Source: Sphingomonas sp. PAMC 26605
Lineage (GTDB): Bacteria > Pseudomonadota > Alphaproteobacteria > Sphingomonadales > Sphingomonadaceae
Length of the DNA: 60,356 bases
NCBI RefSeq assembly: GCF_000241485.1
Contig: NZ_JH584241.1
Span: forward strand, 1,487,424-1,547,779
Direction of reading: 5' to 3'
Below the pieces are notes generated by a model that made no database searches, was not told where the DNA came from, and saw nothing but the letters and a program-made list of their open reading frames with translations. Position 1 is the first letter of the stretch. Each line of letters starts with the position of its first letter. The position numbers and the translations under genes are program-made. Positions 1 to 7,876 of this stretch are shown piece after piece.

Positions 1-16
1 CGCGCGAAAGGGTCAT
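1..16 (-). CDS. Start of next flagellar-operon gene (partial)
   Basis: An ATG on the minus strand at 16-14 overlaps the flgH stop codon in a TGATG arrangement, as at the flgG/flgH junction. Only five codons (Met-Thr-Leu-Ser-Arg) lie in the window. In many flgB-H operons the next gene is flgI (P-ring protein), which would also fit the flgA chaperone gene found here. That identity is inference from gene order only. Confidence 0.4.
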
Positions 17-714
17 CAGAAGGGGCTCACCACCGAGAAGAAGCGGCTCAGCCAGCCCTGGCGGCTTGCGCGCGCCACGTCGCCCTTGCCGGTATAGGCG
101 ATCTGCGCGTCGGCGACGCGCGTCGAGGGGATGCGGTTGTTCGCGTCGATATCGGCCGAGCGGACCAGACCCTTGATCTGGACGAACTCGTCGCCGCGGT
201 TGAGCGTGACCCGCTTCTGTCCCTGGACGAGCATCGTGCCGTTCGCCAGCACCTTGCTGACGGTGACGCTGACTTCGCCCGACAGGCTGTTCGACTGGTC
301 GGCGGCGCCGCTGCCATTGAAATTGCGCGATCCGCTCATCGACACGTCGGTGCCCTGGAACAGCGCGAGCCGGCCGGTGGTCGGCGGAATGAGGCTGAAC
401 CCGCCGTTCGAGCCGAGCTTCGACGTGGCCGACTTCGACGCGGCGGTCGCCTCGACCAGCACGATCGTCAGCGGGTCGCCGACGCGGCGCGCACGGCTGC
501 CTTCGTAGAGCGCGGCATAGCCGGTGCTCGCCTGGAAGATCGAGCCGTTCGCGACCAGGGGCGCCTCGGGCTCGGCCGACGGGAGCACGGCGGTAAAATC
601 GACCGGTGGCTTCTTCTTGCCGCCGAACAGATTTGCCTGCGCGCTGGCGGGCGCAAGGACGAGCGTGAGGACGCAGGCGATTCGGAAGGGAGCGGATTTC
701 ATGACGTTAACCAT
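16..714 (-). CDS. flgH: Flagellar L-ring protein FlgH
   Basis: FlgH forms the outer-membrane L-ring bushing around the flagellar rod. The 232-residue product has the conserved FlgH core: GSIF near residue 58, then the YEGSRARRVGD region, and a C-terminal part with the GLVRSADID and NRIPSTRVADA motifs. The ATG at 714 overlaps the flgG stop (TGATG); another ATG lies at 702. The N-terminus is hydrophobic and ends in Ala-Gln-Ala, which fits signal peptidase I. I see no lipobox cysteine after it, although FlgH is usually a lipoprotein. Last but one visible gene of the leftward flg operon. Confidence 0.93.
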   Translation of the reverse strand: MVNVMKSAPFRIACVLTLVLAPASAQANLFGGKKKPPVDFTAVLPSAEPEAPLVANGSIFQASTGYAALYEGSRARRVGDPLTIVLVEATAASKSATSKLGSNGGFSLIPPTTGRLALFQGTDVSMSGSRNFNGSGAADQSNSLSGEVSVTVSKVLANGTMLVQGQKRVTLNRGDEFVQIKGLVRSADIDANNRIPSTRVADAQIAYTGKGDVARASRQGWLSRFFSVVSPF

Positions 715-1502
715 CACAGATTTTGGTTAACATATTTCAGCATCTCGTCGGTCGCGGTGATCATTTTCGAATTCACCTCGTACGCGCGCTGCGTTTCGAT
801 CATATCGACGAGCTCCTCGACGACATTGACGTTCGATCCTTCGAGCTGCCCCTGGCGGATGTTGCCGCGGCCTTCCTGGCCCGCGATGCCGAGATTGGCC
901 GCGCCCGACGCCGAAGTCTCGGCGAGGTAATTGTCGCCCTTCGACAGCAGGCCCGCCGCGTTGGGGAAGCTCGCCACCTGGATCTGGCCGAGCTGGGTCG
1001 AGGCCGACTGGCCGGGAACGGTCGCCGACACGGTGCCGTCGGTGCCGACGGTGATCGCGGTCGCGCCCTCGGGGATCGTGATGCCGGGCTGGACCTGATA
1101 GCCCTCGCTCGTCACCAGCAGCCCTTCGGGGCTGCGCGAGAAATTGCCCGCGCGGGTATAGCCGAGCGTGCCGCCGGGGAGCTGCACCTGGAAATAGCCG
1201 TCGCCGTCGAGCGCCATGTCGAGGCTGTTGTTGGTCTGCTGGAACGACCCTTGCGTGTCGATCCGGGCGGTGCCCTGGATCTTGACGCCGGTGCCGAGGT
1301 TGAGCCCGGTCGCGTATTTCGATTCCGAAGAGCTCGGCGCGCCCGGCGCGGTCACCGTCTGGTAGGCGAGCGTCTCGAACGCCGCGCGGTCCTTCTTGTA
1401 CGCCGTGGTGTTCACGTTCGCGAGGTTGTTCGAGATGACGCGCATCCGCATGTCCTGGGCATCGATCCCAGTCCGCGCGATCTGCATGGCTGCACTACCC
1501 AT
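714..1502 (-). CDS. flgG: Distal rod protein FlgG
   Basis: FlgG builds the distal rod of the flagellar basal body. The 262-residue protein, the usual length for the family, has the rod/hook N-terminal signature (NNLANVNTTAYKKDR, residues 25-39), a central DGDGYFQVQLP segment and the C-terminal coil ending in ELVDMIETQRAYEVNSKMI. Those terminal heptad regions are the parts that pack in the axial structure. It lies 14 bases downstream of flgF and overlaps flgH. Confidence 0.97.
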   Translation of the reverse strand: MGSAAMQIARTGIDAQDMRMRVISNNLANVNTTAYKKDRAAFETLAYQTVTAPGAPSSSESKYATGLNLGTGVKIQGTARIDTQGSFQQTNNSLDMALDGDGYFQVQLPGGTLGYTRAGNFSRSPEGLLVTSEGYQVQPGITIPEGATAITVGTDGTVSATVPGQSASTQLGQIQVASFPNAAGLLSKGDNYLAETSASGAANLGIAGQEGRGNIRQGQLEGSNVNVVEELVDMIETQRAYEVNSKMITATDEMLKYVNQNL

Positions 1503-1516
1503 GGTCTATTCCTTCT

Positions 1517-2260
1517 TCAGCTTGGCAGCCGCATCAGCGATGCGCTGGATTCATCCATGTCCTTGGCCGACTTCATCAGATTGGCCTGGACCTCGTAGCT
1601 GCGCTGGTTCTCGATCATGTCGACCAGTGCCTGGGTCATGTTGACGTTCGAGCCCTCGAGCGCGCCGCTCTCGATCTTCGCGTCGACGTCGGCGGGCAGC
1701 ACGCCGCCGCCGCGCACGTAGAGCAGATTGTCGGTACCCTTGACGGTGTCCGACCCCTTGGCGCTGGCGATCTTGAGCGTGTCGATCACCTGCGGGTTCT
1801 TGATGTCGCCGCCGATCGGGATGATCGAGATCTCGCCGGTCTGCGAGATGCTGACGCTTTGCGCGGGCGGGATGGTGATCGGGCCCCCCGACCCGATCAC
1901 CGGGAAGCCGTCGCCGGTCTGGAGCACCCCCGAGGGGGCGATCTCCAGGTCCCCGCGGCGGGTATAGGCTTCGGTCCCATCGGTCGCCTGGACGGTCAGC
2001 CAGCTGTCGCTCGCTACCGCGACGTCGAGCGGACGCCCGGTCTGCTGGATCGTCCCGGCCTTGCGATCGGCATCTATCACCTCGGCCGATGCCGGGGTGC
2101 GTGTTTCGAAATCGGAGCCTTGCAAGGACAGCCGGTCGAACACCACGCGGTCGGCGCGAAAGCCGATCGTCGAGGCGTTCGCCATATTGTTGGCGATCGC
2201 GGCCTGCGACGCGAGATGCGCCTTGAGCCCCGAGGCCGCGGTATAGACCAGCTTGTCCAT
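1517..2260 (-). CDS. flgF: Proximal rod protein FlgF
   Basis: FlgF is a proximal rod subunit of the flagellum. The 247-residue protein starts with MDKLVYTAASGLKAH and carries the family motif IANNMANASTIGFRAD, a middle region typical of FlgF/FlgG, and the C-terminal QALVDMIENQRSYEVQANLM coil. The position between flgE and flgG matches canonical flg operons and separates it from FlgG, which it resembles. Confidence 0.95.
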   Translation of the reverse strand: MDKLVYTAASGLKAHLASQAAIANNMANASTIGFRADRVVFDRLSLQGSDFETRTPASAEVIDADRKAGTIQQTGRPLDVAVASDSWLTVQATDGTEAYTRRGDLEIAPSGVLQTGDGFPVIGSGGPITIPPAQSVSISQTGEISIIPIGGDIKNPQVIDTLKIASAKGSDTVKGTDNLLYVRGGGVLPADVDAKIESGALEGSNVNMTQALVDMIENQRSYEVQANLMKSAKDMDESSASLMRLPS

Positions 2261-2283
2261 GCGTTACTCCGATCGCTTCCGGC

Positions 2284-3531
2284 TCAGCCCTGCATCTGGA
2301 TGATCGTCTGCGAGATCTGGCTGGCGGTATCGAGCGCCTTGGCATTGGCCTGGAAGTTGCGCTGCGCCGCGATCAGCGAGACCAGTTCCTCGGTGATATC
2401 GACGTTCGACCCCTCGAGCGTTCCTGACAGCAGCGAGCCGAAGCCGTTCTCGTTGGCGGCGCCGAGCGTCGCCTGGCCCGATACGCCGCTCGCCGACCAA
2501 TAGCTGTCGCCTATCTGGCGCAGCCCGGTCGGGTTGGCGAAATTGGCGAGCGCGAACTTGCCGAGCGACACCGTGTCGCCGTTCGAATAGCTCGCCGAAA
2601 CGATGCCCTCGTTATCGACCGACACGCCGGAGAGTTCGCCGACCGATGCGCCGTCGACGTTGCGCGACGTGACGGCGAAGGCGCTCGATGCCTGGGTCGA
2701 ACCGGTCAGGTCGAGGCTGAGCGTCTGCGCGAGCCCGCCGGTGCTCGGCGAGAAGCTGTCATACTGGACCGGGCTGGCCGGCGCGGTGAGTTTGCCGGCC
2801 GCATCGAAGGTCACCGCGGTCCCGGCGGTCGATCCGCCGACCGACAGCTCCTTGTCGCCGGCGAAGCTGTGGACCGTCCAGGCATTGTCGCCGGTCTTCA
2901 CATAGTAATTGGTGAGCGTGCTGGCCTTGCCCGACGAATCGTAAATCGCAGACGTCGTCGTGCTGTTGTAGCTCGACGCGTCGGCCGGGTTGAACGCCTT
3001 GGTCGGCGTCGCGGCCGCGGCGTAGAGATTGACGCCGAGCGCGATCTTGCCGGTCGCCTGGGGCGTGCCGCTGGTCTGCGGCAGATTGAGCGCGATCAGG
3101 CCATCGGCGCCGGTCGCGGTGGCGTTGCCCTTGCTATCGACCGGATAGCCCATCAGCGACGACCCCTGCGCATCGACGATGTTGTGCGTCGTCGGATCGA
3201 CTTGGAAGGCGCCGTTGCGCGTGTAGGCGGTCGAGGGGTTGAGACCCGAGGTCTTGACCGTGAAGAAGCCGTCGCCCTTGATCGTAAGATCGAGCGCGCC
3301 GCCGGTGGTCTTGAGATTGCCCTCGGTGAACTGCTGCTGGTTCGCCTTGACGACCACGCCCGAACCGACGGTCTTGGTCGGGTCGCTGGTGAAGCTCGAG
3401 GCGATCACGTCGGAGAAATTGGTGCGGCTCTTCTTGAAGCCGTCGGTCGAGACGTTGGCGAGATTGTGGCTGACGGTCGAGAGTTCGGTCTGCGCGGCCT
3501 GCAGGCCGCTGAGCGAGGTGTAGAAGGACAT
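2284..3531 (-). CDS. flgE: Flagellar hook protein FlgE
   Basis: FlgE polymerises into the hook that joins rod and filament. The 415-residue protein begins MSFYTSLSGLQAAQTELSTV, has the SHNLANVSTDGFKKSR signature near residue 30, a Ser/Thr/Ala/Gly-rich variable middle part, and a C-terminal helix with EELVSLIAAQRNFQANAKAL. The length is typical for FlgE. It follows flgD, whose product caps the growing hook, with a 39-base gap. Confidence 0.97.
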   Translation of the reverse strand: MSFYTSLSGLQAAQTELSTVSHNLANVSTDGFKKSRTNFSDVIASSFTSDPTKTVGSGVVVKANQQQFTEGNLKTTGGALDLTIKGDGFFTVKTSGLNPSTAYTRNGAFQVDPTTHNIVDAQGSSLMGYPVDSKGNATATGADGLIALNLPQTSGTPQATGKIALGVNLYAAAATPTKAFNPADASSYNSTTTSAIYDSSGKASTLTNYYVKTGDNAWTVHSFAGDKELSVGGSTAGTAVTFDAAGKLTAPASPVQYDSFSPSTGGLAQTLSLDLTGSTQASSAFAVTSRNVDGASVGELSGVSVDNEGIVSASYSNGDTVSLGKFALANFANPTGLRQIGDSYWSASGVSGQATLGAANENGFGSLLSGTLEGSNVDITEELVSLIAAQRNFQANAKALDTASQISQTIIQMQG

Positions 3532-3570
3532 AGCGGTGCTCCTTGGAATGAAGAGAGAGGGACGTTGAGT

Positions 3571-4257
3571 TCAGCCGACCTGGCGGACGGCGGTGAGGGC
3601 GACTTGGCCGACGCCGGGAACGGTGAGTGTCGGGCTGCCGGTGGCGGGGACCGCGACGGCGGAAACGGGCGCCCACACCAGATTGCGGCTGGCCACGCTG
3701 CCGCTCGTGCCGGTCGCGCTGACCGAGACGGTGAAGGGACCGGTGCCGGCGTCGGTGCCGCTCGCGGTCTTGCCGTTCCAGTCGTAGCTGATATCGCCTG
3801 CCTTCTGCGCGCCGAGGTCGATCGTGTTGAGCAGCTGGCCGTTGGCGTCCTTGATCGACACGCTGACGTCGCTCGCATCGCCGTCGATCTCGGCCGCGCC
3901 GGCGATCCCGCCGCTGGTCCGGCCGTAGGCGGTGCTGCCTTCGGTCAGGATGGTCTTGCCGACATAGGACAGCGCATCGGCGGTGCTGGGGCCGTTGAGC
4001 TTGGTCTGGATCGCCTTCAAGGTCGTGCTCATGTCGGCAATGCCCGAAGTGCTGGTGATCTGCGCGAGCTGCGCGACCATCTGGCTGTTGTCGGTCGGTG
4101 AAAAGGGATCCTGGTTCTGCAGCTGCGCGGTGAGCAGCTTGAGGAAGTCCGAGGTGCCGAGCGTCGTCGACGAACTGTTCACCGCGGCATTCGCTGTGGT
4201 CGATGCCGTCGAACTGATGCCCAGGCTGGAGAGCGTGGAATCGAAGGTGCTGGCCAT
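3571..4257 (-). CDS. flgD: Hook-capping protein FlgD
   Basis: FlgD is the scaffold that caps the hook during assembly. The 228-residue protein has the conserved N-terminal hook-cap motif (DFLKLLTAQLQNQDPFSP, about residues 36-53) and the QLAQI segment after it. The C-terminal half has the Tudor-like/FN3-like region, with a SYDWNGKTASGT stretch. The Ser/Thr-rich first 30 residues are usual for a secreted cap protein. It lies 3 bases after flgC. Confidence 0.95.
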   Translation of the reverse strand: MASTFDSTLSSLGISSTASTTANAAVNSSSTTLGTSDFLKLLTAQLQNQDPFSPTDNSQMVAQLAQITSTSGIADMSTTLKAIQTKLNGPSTADALSYVGKTILTEGSTAYGRTSGGIAGAAEIDGDASDVSVSIKDANGQLLNTIDLGAQKAGDISYDWNGKTASGTDAGTGPFTVSVSATGTSGSVASRNLVWAPVSAVAVPATGSPTLTVPGVGQVALTAVRQVG

Positions 4258-4260
4258 TTT

Positions 4261-4668
4261 TTAGCGTCCCATCTTGAGGGTATCGAGGATCAGGGATTTC
4301 GCGGTCTGCATGACCTCGACATTGTTCTGGTAGGTGCGCGAGGTCTCCATCATGTCGACCAGCTCGCGCGTCTCATCGACCGCCGATTCCCAGACGTTGC
4401 CGTCCTTGTCGGCGAGCGGGTGCGACGGGTCGTAATGCTTCGACGGCGTCTCGCCCGCGGTGACGATGCTCTCGACGTTGACCGTCGCGAGGCCAGAGGC
4501 CTTGTCGTACTGCGTGCGGAAGATCGGCTTGATCGTGCGGTAGGCGGTGTCGGCGCTGCCGGTGACCGAACCGGCATTGGCGAGGTTCGACGCGGTGGTG
4601 TTCATCCGCACCAGCTGGGCGGACATCGCGCGCCCGGCGACCTGGAAGATCGTGAGGGGATCGGCCAT
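4261..4668 (-). CDS. flgC: Proximal rod protein FlgC
   Basis: FlgC is a proximal rod subunit. The 135-residue protein has the N-terminal rod signature (RMNTTASNLANAGSV, about residues 21-35), the HPLADKDGNVW region, and the C-terminal coil with ELVDMMETSRTYQNNVEVM. The length is standard. It starts one base after the flgB stop codon, so flgB and flgC are probably translationally coupled. Confidence 0.97.
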   Translation of the reverse strand: MADPLTIFQVAGRAMSAQLVRMNTTASNLANAGSVTGSADTAYRTIKPIFRTQYDKASGLATVNVESIVTAGETPSKHYDPSHPLADKDGNVWESAVDETRELVDMMETSRTYQNNVEVMQTAKSLILDTLKMGR

Positions 4669-4669
4669 G

Positions 4670-5017
4670 CTATTCGCCCTTCAATGCGCGGGTGATCTGG
4701 CTGATCCGCCCGTTGAGGAAGGAAAGCGTCGTCTGATAGGCGACGGCGTTCTCGGCAAAGGCGGTCTGCTCGGTCGCGAGCTCGACGGTGTTACCGTCGA
4801 GCGAGGGCTGCGAGGGGACGCGATATTGCAGCGCGCCGGTGATGCTGGCGCCGCCGCCAGTGCTTTCGACCGCGGCGAGCGCTTTGTGGAAATCGACGTC
4901 CTGCGCCTTGAACCCCGGGGTCGAGGCGTTGGCGATGTTCGATGCGAGCACGCCCATGCGCTGCGAACGCACTTCGAGGGCGGCACCATGTACTCCGAAC
5001 AGACTGTCGTTGGGCAT
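4670..5017 (-). CDS. flgB: Proximal rod protein FlgB
   Basis: FlgB is a proximal rod subunit, usually the first gene of the operon as here. I chose the ATG at 5017 (MPNDSLFGVHGAAL), giving 115 residues, instead of longer in-frame starts that would run through the promoter. The signature VLASNIANASTPGFKAQDVDF lies near residues 23-43 and the C-terminus has QTTLSFLNGRISQI. A strong sigma-54 promoter ends about 27 bases upstream. Confidence 0.95.
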   Translation of the reverse strand: MPNDSLFGVHGAALEVRSQRMGVLASNIANASTPGFKAQDVDFHKALAAVESTGGGASITGALQYRVPSQPSLDGNTVELATEQTAFAENAVAYQTTLSFLNGRISQITRALKGE

Positions 5018-5054
5018 CGCCCGTCTCCAGCGCCTTATTGCGCGATGGGGTACC

Positions 5055-5070
5055 AGCAAAGGGCGTGCCA
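5055..5070 (-). promoter_or_regulatory. Sigma-54 promoter of the flgB operon
   Basis: Read on the minus strand, the site is TGGCAC-GCCCT-TTGCT. It matches the sigma-54 consensus TGGCAC-N5-TTGC at every conserved position. The -24 GG falls at 5069-5068 and the -12 GC at 5057-5056, which predicts transcription start near 5044, 27 bases before the flgB ATG. RpoN control of rod and hook genes is established in several alphaproteobacteria; here it is inferred from the site. Confidence 0.88.
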
Positions 5071-5153
5071 AATGCGCGGAGGGGGCGAAAAGCGGTGTGG
5101 GGCGGGAGCGGGCGGCAAAGGCTTGCCGGACGGCGGCAAAGCGGTTGCCGTTC

Positions 5154-5259
5154 GTCGCCCCGGCGCAGGCCGGGGCCGCTCCGATGCTGGCGAGCGGGCG
5201 CCGCGCATGCGCGACGTCGTGCGCGACACCATAGCGGCCCCGGCCTTCGCCGGGGCGAC
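5154..5259. repeat. Inverted palindromic repeat pair (REPIN-like) between flgB and motA
   Basis: Two 27-base palindromic units, 5154-5180 and 5233-5259, are inverted copies of each other with one mismatch. Each has the core CCCCGG-CG-nAGG-CCGGGG. They are separated by 52 bases. The same unit type recurs at 17795-17885 and, in diverged form, at 23092-23173. The pairwise layout resembles REPINs mobilised by RAYT transposases, but no RAYT gene is in the window. Confidence 0.85.
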
Positions 5260-5272
5260 GCGGGGGTGAAAC

Positions 5273-5288
5273 TGGCCCGCGGCTTGCA
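5273..5288 (+). promoter_or_regulatory. Probable sigma-54 promoter of motA
   Basis: The sequence TGGCCC-GCGGC-TTGCA has the sigma-54 spacing and all key GG and GC bases, with one change in the -24 box (A to C). Predicted transcription start is about 5299, two bases before the motA ATG at 5301. If correct, the mRNA would be almost leaderless. It forms a divergent pair with the flgB promoter. Confidence 0.6.
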
Positions 5289-5300
5289 GTGCATACCGCG

Positions 5301-5957
5301 ATGACAGCGCTCCTTGCCCCCTTTCTCGATCCGCTCGCCTTTGCCATCGTCGGCGGGGGGACGCTCGCCGCGATGGTGCTGCGCACGCCGGCGCGTGACC
5401 TGGCAGGCGGGTTCGCCGCGCTCGGGTCGCTGATTCGGGCGCGCTTCGCCGCCGATCCGTTGCTCGACCAGATCGCCGCCTTCGGCCGAATCGCCAAGCG
5501 CCACGGCGTGATGGCGCTCGACCGTTCGGTGATCGCCGATCCCGACATAGCGGCCGCGATCGCCGCGATCGTCGACGGCGCGACGCCCGAAGACGTTGCC
5601 GAACTGCTTCATCAGCGCCGCCGTGCGCGCACCGAACGCGCTGTTGCCGCCGCCGAACTGTGGAGCGGCGCCGCCGAGACGGCACCCGCGATGGGGATGG
5701 TCGGCACGCTGATCGGCTTGGTCGGCATGTTCGTGAAGATGCAGGACCCTTCGGCGATCGGCGCCGCCATGGCGGTCGCGTTGCTCGCCACGCTCTACGG
5801 CGCGCTGCTCGCCAATCTCGTGTTCGCGCCGATCGCCGCGCGGCTGCGCCGCCAGGCGCGCGACGAGGCGGTGGAGCGGTTGCGGCTCGATCCGCCGCTG
5901 ATCGCGCTCGCCGCGCGCGAGCGACCGCGCGGCGCCGCGCTCAAGGAAGTCGCATGA
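5301..5957 (+). CDS. motA: MotA/TolQ-type flagellar stator protein, short form
   Basis: MotA is the ion-channel stator subunit that pushes on the rotor. The 218-residue product has the IVGGGTLAAMVLR motif near residues 15-27, a charged cytoplasmic stretch rich in Arg/Glu, and two C-terminal membrane helices preceded by TAPAMGMVGTLIGLVG, which holds the conserved Pro. Classic MotA has another helix before the GGGTL segment. It is missing here, and the upstream promoter leaves no room for it. The start at 5301 is preferred over a GTG at 5289 because of that promoter. Overlaps motB (ATGA). Confidence 0.85.
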   Translation: MTALLAPFLDPLAFAIVGGGTLAAMVLRTPARDLAGGFAALGSLIRARFAADPLLDQIAAFGRIAKRHGVMALDRSVIADPDIAAAIAAIVDGATPEDVAELLHQRRRARTERAVAAAELWSGAAETAPAMGMVGTLIGLVGMFVKMQDPSAIGAAMAVALLATLYGALLANLVFAPIAARLRRQARDEAVERLRLDPPLIALAARERPRGAALKEVA

Positions 5958-6544
5958 CCGCCGCGCTGATCGAGGACGATCTGCCCGAGCTCGCCTCGGG
6001 CCGGCCGGTGTGGCTGATGACGCTCGCCGATCTTGCGCTGCTGCTCGTCGGTTTCTTCGTGTTTCTCCAGGCGAGCCAACATCTCGACCGCCATGCGCTG
6101 GCGCGCGGCCTACGCGAGGGCTTCGGCGTTCGCGAGAAACTTCGCGCCGATCCGGCCGAGCCGATCGCGGTGTCGGTCGCCGCGCTGCACGGGTTCGCGC
6201 CAGGGTCCGCGGTGCCGACGGCATCGACCGACGCTTTGGTCACATGGGCGCGTGAAGCGACGCGCGACCGGCGCGTGGCGTTGCGGATCGCAGGTGCCGT
6301 CGACGGCTCGCCCGGCGATGTCGATCCCGTCACCGGCAGCGGCGCGATGCTCGCCGCCGACCGCGCGCGCGCGGTCGCGACGCTCCTGCTCGTCGCGCAC
6401 GCCGTTCCGGCCGATCGCCTCGTCATTGTTTCCGCCGTGCGACCGAATGGCCGCTCGGTCACCGTTTCCACCGGTTTTGCCGGCCCCGGCACGGCATTGC
6501 CGCCCGGCAACCCCATCTTGCCGCTTCAAAGGACTTCGCGATGA
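5954..6544 (+). CDS. motB: MotB-like stator protein with OmpA-type C-terminus
   Basis: MotB anchors the stator to peptidoglycan and carries the ion-binding Asp. The 196-residue product has one N-terminal helix (WLMTLADLALLLVGFFVFL, about residues 20-38) with the Asp that corresponds to the channel aspartate. The C-terminal part has OmpA-like features (GAVDGSPGD, then DRARAVATLLL). It is shorter than the roughly 300-residue enterobacterial MotB, mainly in the linker. It overlaps motA at the start and flgA at the end by 4 bases each. Confidence 0.85.
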   Translation: MTAALIEDDLPELASGRPVWLMTLADLALLLVGFFVFLQASQHLDRHALARGLREGFGVREKLRADPAEPIAVSVAALHGFAPGSAVPTASTDALVTWAREATRDRRVALRIAGAVDGSPGDVDPVTGSGAMLAADRARAVATLLLVAHAVPADRLVIVSAVRPNGRSVTVSTGFAGPGTALPPGNPILPLQRTSR

Positions 6545-7086
6545 TCCGTCATCTTCCCTTGCTCTTGCTCGTCGTCGCCACGCCGCTCGCCGCGACCGCG
6601 CCGCGAAGCTTTCAGGACACCACCGCGCTCGACCGCGCGGTGAGCGCCTTTGCCGGGCACGGCGTCGGCGACGAGGGCGGCGCGCGCACGCCGATCGACA
6701 GTCGGTTGAAGCTTGCCGCCTGCCCGATGGTGTCGATGGCGTGGCGGTCCGAGGCGCATGACGCCGTCGTCGTCACCTGCACCGGGCCCGAATGGCGGAT
6801 GTATGTGCCGATAAAGTTGCCTGCGACTGCGCCCAAGGGGGCTGCGCCGCTGGTGTTGACGCAAAGCGACGTTGCCGTGGCGCGCCCGGTCTATGTGATC
6901 AAGCGCGGCGATCCCGTGACGATCAGTGCGGGCTCGCCGGGCTTCTCGATCACGCGCGACGGGATCGCGGCCGGCGACGCAGTTGCGGGTGGGCGTTTCC
7001 TCGTCAAGATCGACGCCGCCAAGGCGCCGATCCAGGCGATCGCGATCGACAGCGGCCGTGCGACGCTGCCGGGCTGGACCGAATGA
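6541..7086 (+). CDS. flgA: Flagellar P-ring chaperone FlgA
   Basis: FlgA is a periplasmic chaperone for P-ring assembly by FlgI. The 181-residue protein has a signal peptide (MIRHLPLLLLVVATPLAATA) and a SAF-domain-like C-terminal half, recognisable in RGDPVTISAGSPGFSITRDGIA and AGDAVAGGRFLVKI. Its ATG overlaps the motB stop. Its partner flgI is not in the window but may be the gene entering from the left edge. Confidence 0.88.
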   Translation: MIRHLPLLLLVVATPLAATAPRSFQDTTALDRAVSAFAGHGVGDEGGARTPIDSRLKLAACPMVSMAWRSEAHDAVVVTCTGPEWRMYVPIKLPATAPKGAAPLVLTQSDVAVARPVYVIKRGDPVTISAGSPGFSITRDGIAAGDAVAGGRFLVKIDAAKAPIQAIAIDSGRATLPGWTE

Positions 7087-7178
7087 CCGGCATTTCCGAA
7101 AAGCGCGAAATCCTTTCTTAAGCTCCGCGCGCGCCGGTCGTTCTATTCTATGTCAGCGGAAACCGCGAAGGTGCAGAC

Positions 7179-7466
7179 ATGGTAGAAGCGATCGGATCAA
7201 AGGCAGGCACGTCGCACGATCGATTGGTCGTGCCGGTTGCCGCAGCAGCGAAACCGGCAACGGTGGCCGATCGGCCGAGCGATGCGGTGGTGCAACAACG
7301 CGACCTGTCCGCCATCGCGTTCGACTTTGGCGCGCCTACCCCGGCACAGCAAGCCAGGGTCGAGGAAGTGCGTCGCGCCGTGCGCAACGGGACCTACCCG
7401 ATCACGCCCGAAACGATCGCCGACCGGATGCTCGCCCTGAAATTGTACTGGAACCCGAAAAGATGA
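7179..7466 (+). CDS. flgM: Anti-sigma-28 factor FlgM
   Basis: FlgM binds FliA (sigma-28) and is exported when the hook is complete. The 95-residue protein ends with the family pattern ARVEEVRRAVRNGTYPITPE followed by TIADRMLALKL (residues 59-89), which is the sigma-binding region. The N-terminal half is low in order-promoting residues, as expected for a disordered anti-sigma factor. Its target fliA is encoded 3.4 kb downstream. The 92-base gap after flgA holds no promoter I can defend. Confidence 0.9.
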   Translation: MVEAIGSKAGTSHDRLVVPVAAAAKPATVADRPSDAVVQQRDLSAIAFDFGAPTPAQQARVEEVRRAVRNGTYPITPETIADRMLALKLYWNPKR

Positions 7467-7813
7467 GCTTCGCCACGCGGCGCGACGCGCTGATCGGCGT
7501 GATCGAAACGCTTCACGCCGAGATCGCTGCATTGAAGGTCAACGATGTCGCGGCGCTCGAGCACGCGACCGCCGACAAGCTCGCCGCGATCGAAGCGGTC
7601 GCGGCATTCGGGCAGGCGCCCGCTGGCGACGAGCTGCGCGCGCTCGCCGAGGAAGCGCATCGCCTCAACGAGACCTGCCGCATCTACGTCAATCTGATGG
7701 CGGCAAATGTTCGCCGTCGCCTGCAAACCCTGACCGGCTCTGCCGGTGTCGCGGTCGGATCGGCGCCGGGGACGGTGTATCGCCCCGGCATGGGAATCGC
7801 GGCTTACGCATAA
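7463..7813 (+). CDS. flgN: FlgN-like flagellar export chaperone
   Basis: A 116-residue, mostly helical protein (long Ala/Glu/Leu-rich stretches) whose ATG overlaps the flgM stop (ATGA). FlgN chaperones the hook-filament junction proteins FlgK and FlgL, and flgM-flgN pairing is common, so both position and size fit. The LNETCRIYVNLMAANVRRRL segment resembles the family's C-terminal helix. Sequence motifs in FlgN are weak, so the call leans on context. Confidence 0.7.
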   Translation: MSFATRRDALIGVIETLHAEIAALKVNDVAALEHATADKLAAIEAVAAFGQAPAGDELRALAEEAHRLNETCRIYVNLMAANVRRRLQTLTGSAGVAVGSAPGTVYRPGMGIAAYA

Positions 7814-7823
7814 TTAAGCATCT

Positions 7824-7839
7824 TGGCACGACCCTTGCT
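7824..7839 (+). promoter_or_regulatory. Sigma-54 promoter before the flagellar transglycosylase gene
   Basis: TGGCAC-GACCC-TTGCT is a full match to the TGGCAC-N5-TTGC consensus. The -24 GG is at 7825-7826 and the -12 GC at 7837-7838. Predicted start is near 7850, 27 bases before the ATG at 7877, the same distance as for flgB. It likely drives the transglycosylase gene, flhA and fliA. Confidence 0.88.
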
Positions 7840-7876
7840 GAGCTTGACGTAAGTCCGCGCAAGCACCTGGGGTCCG

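Noticed and set aside
7087..7178. A sigma-28 promoter before flgM
   Set aside because: The TTAAGCT and GCCGGTCG boxes match the consensus too poorly.
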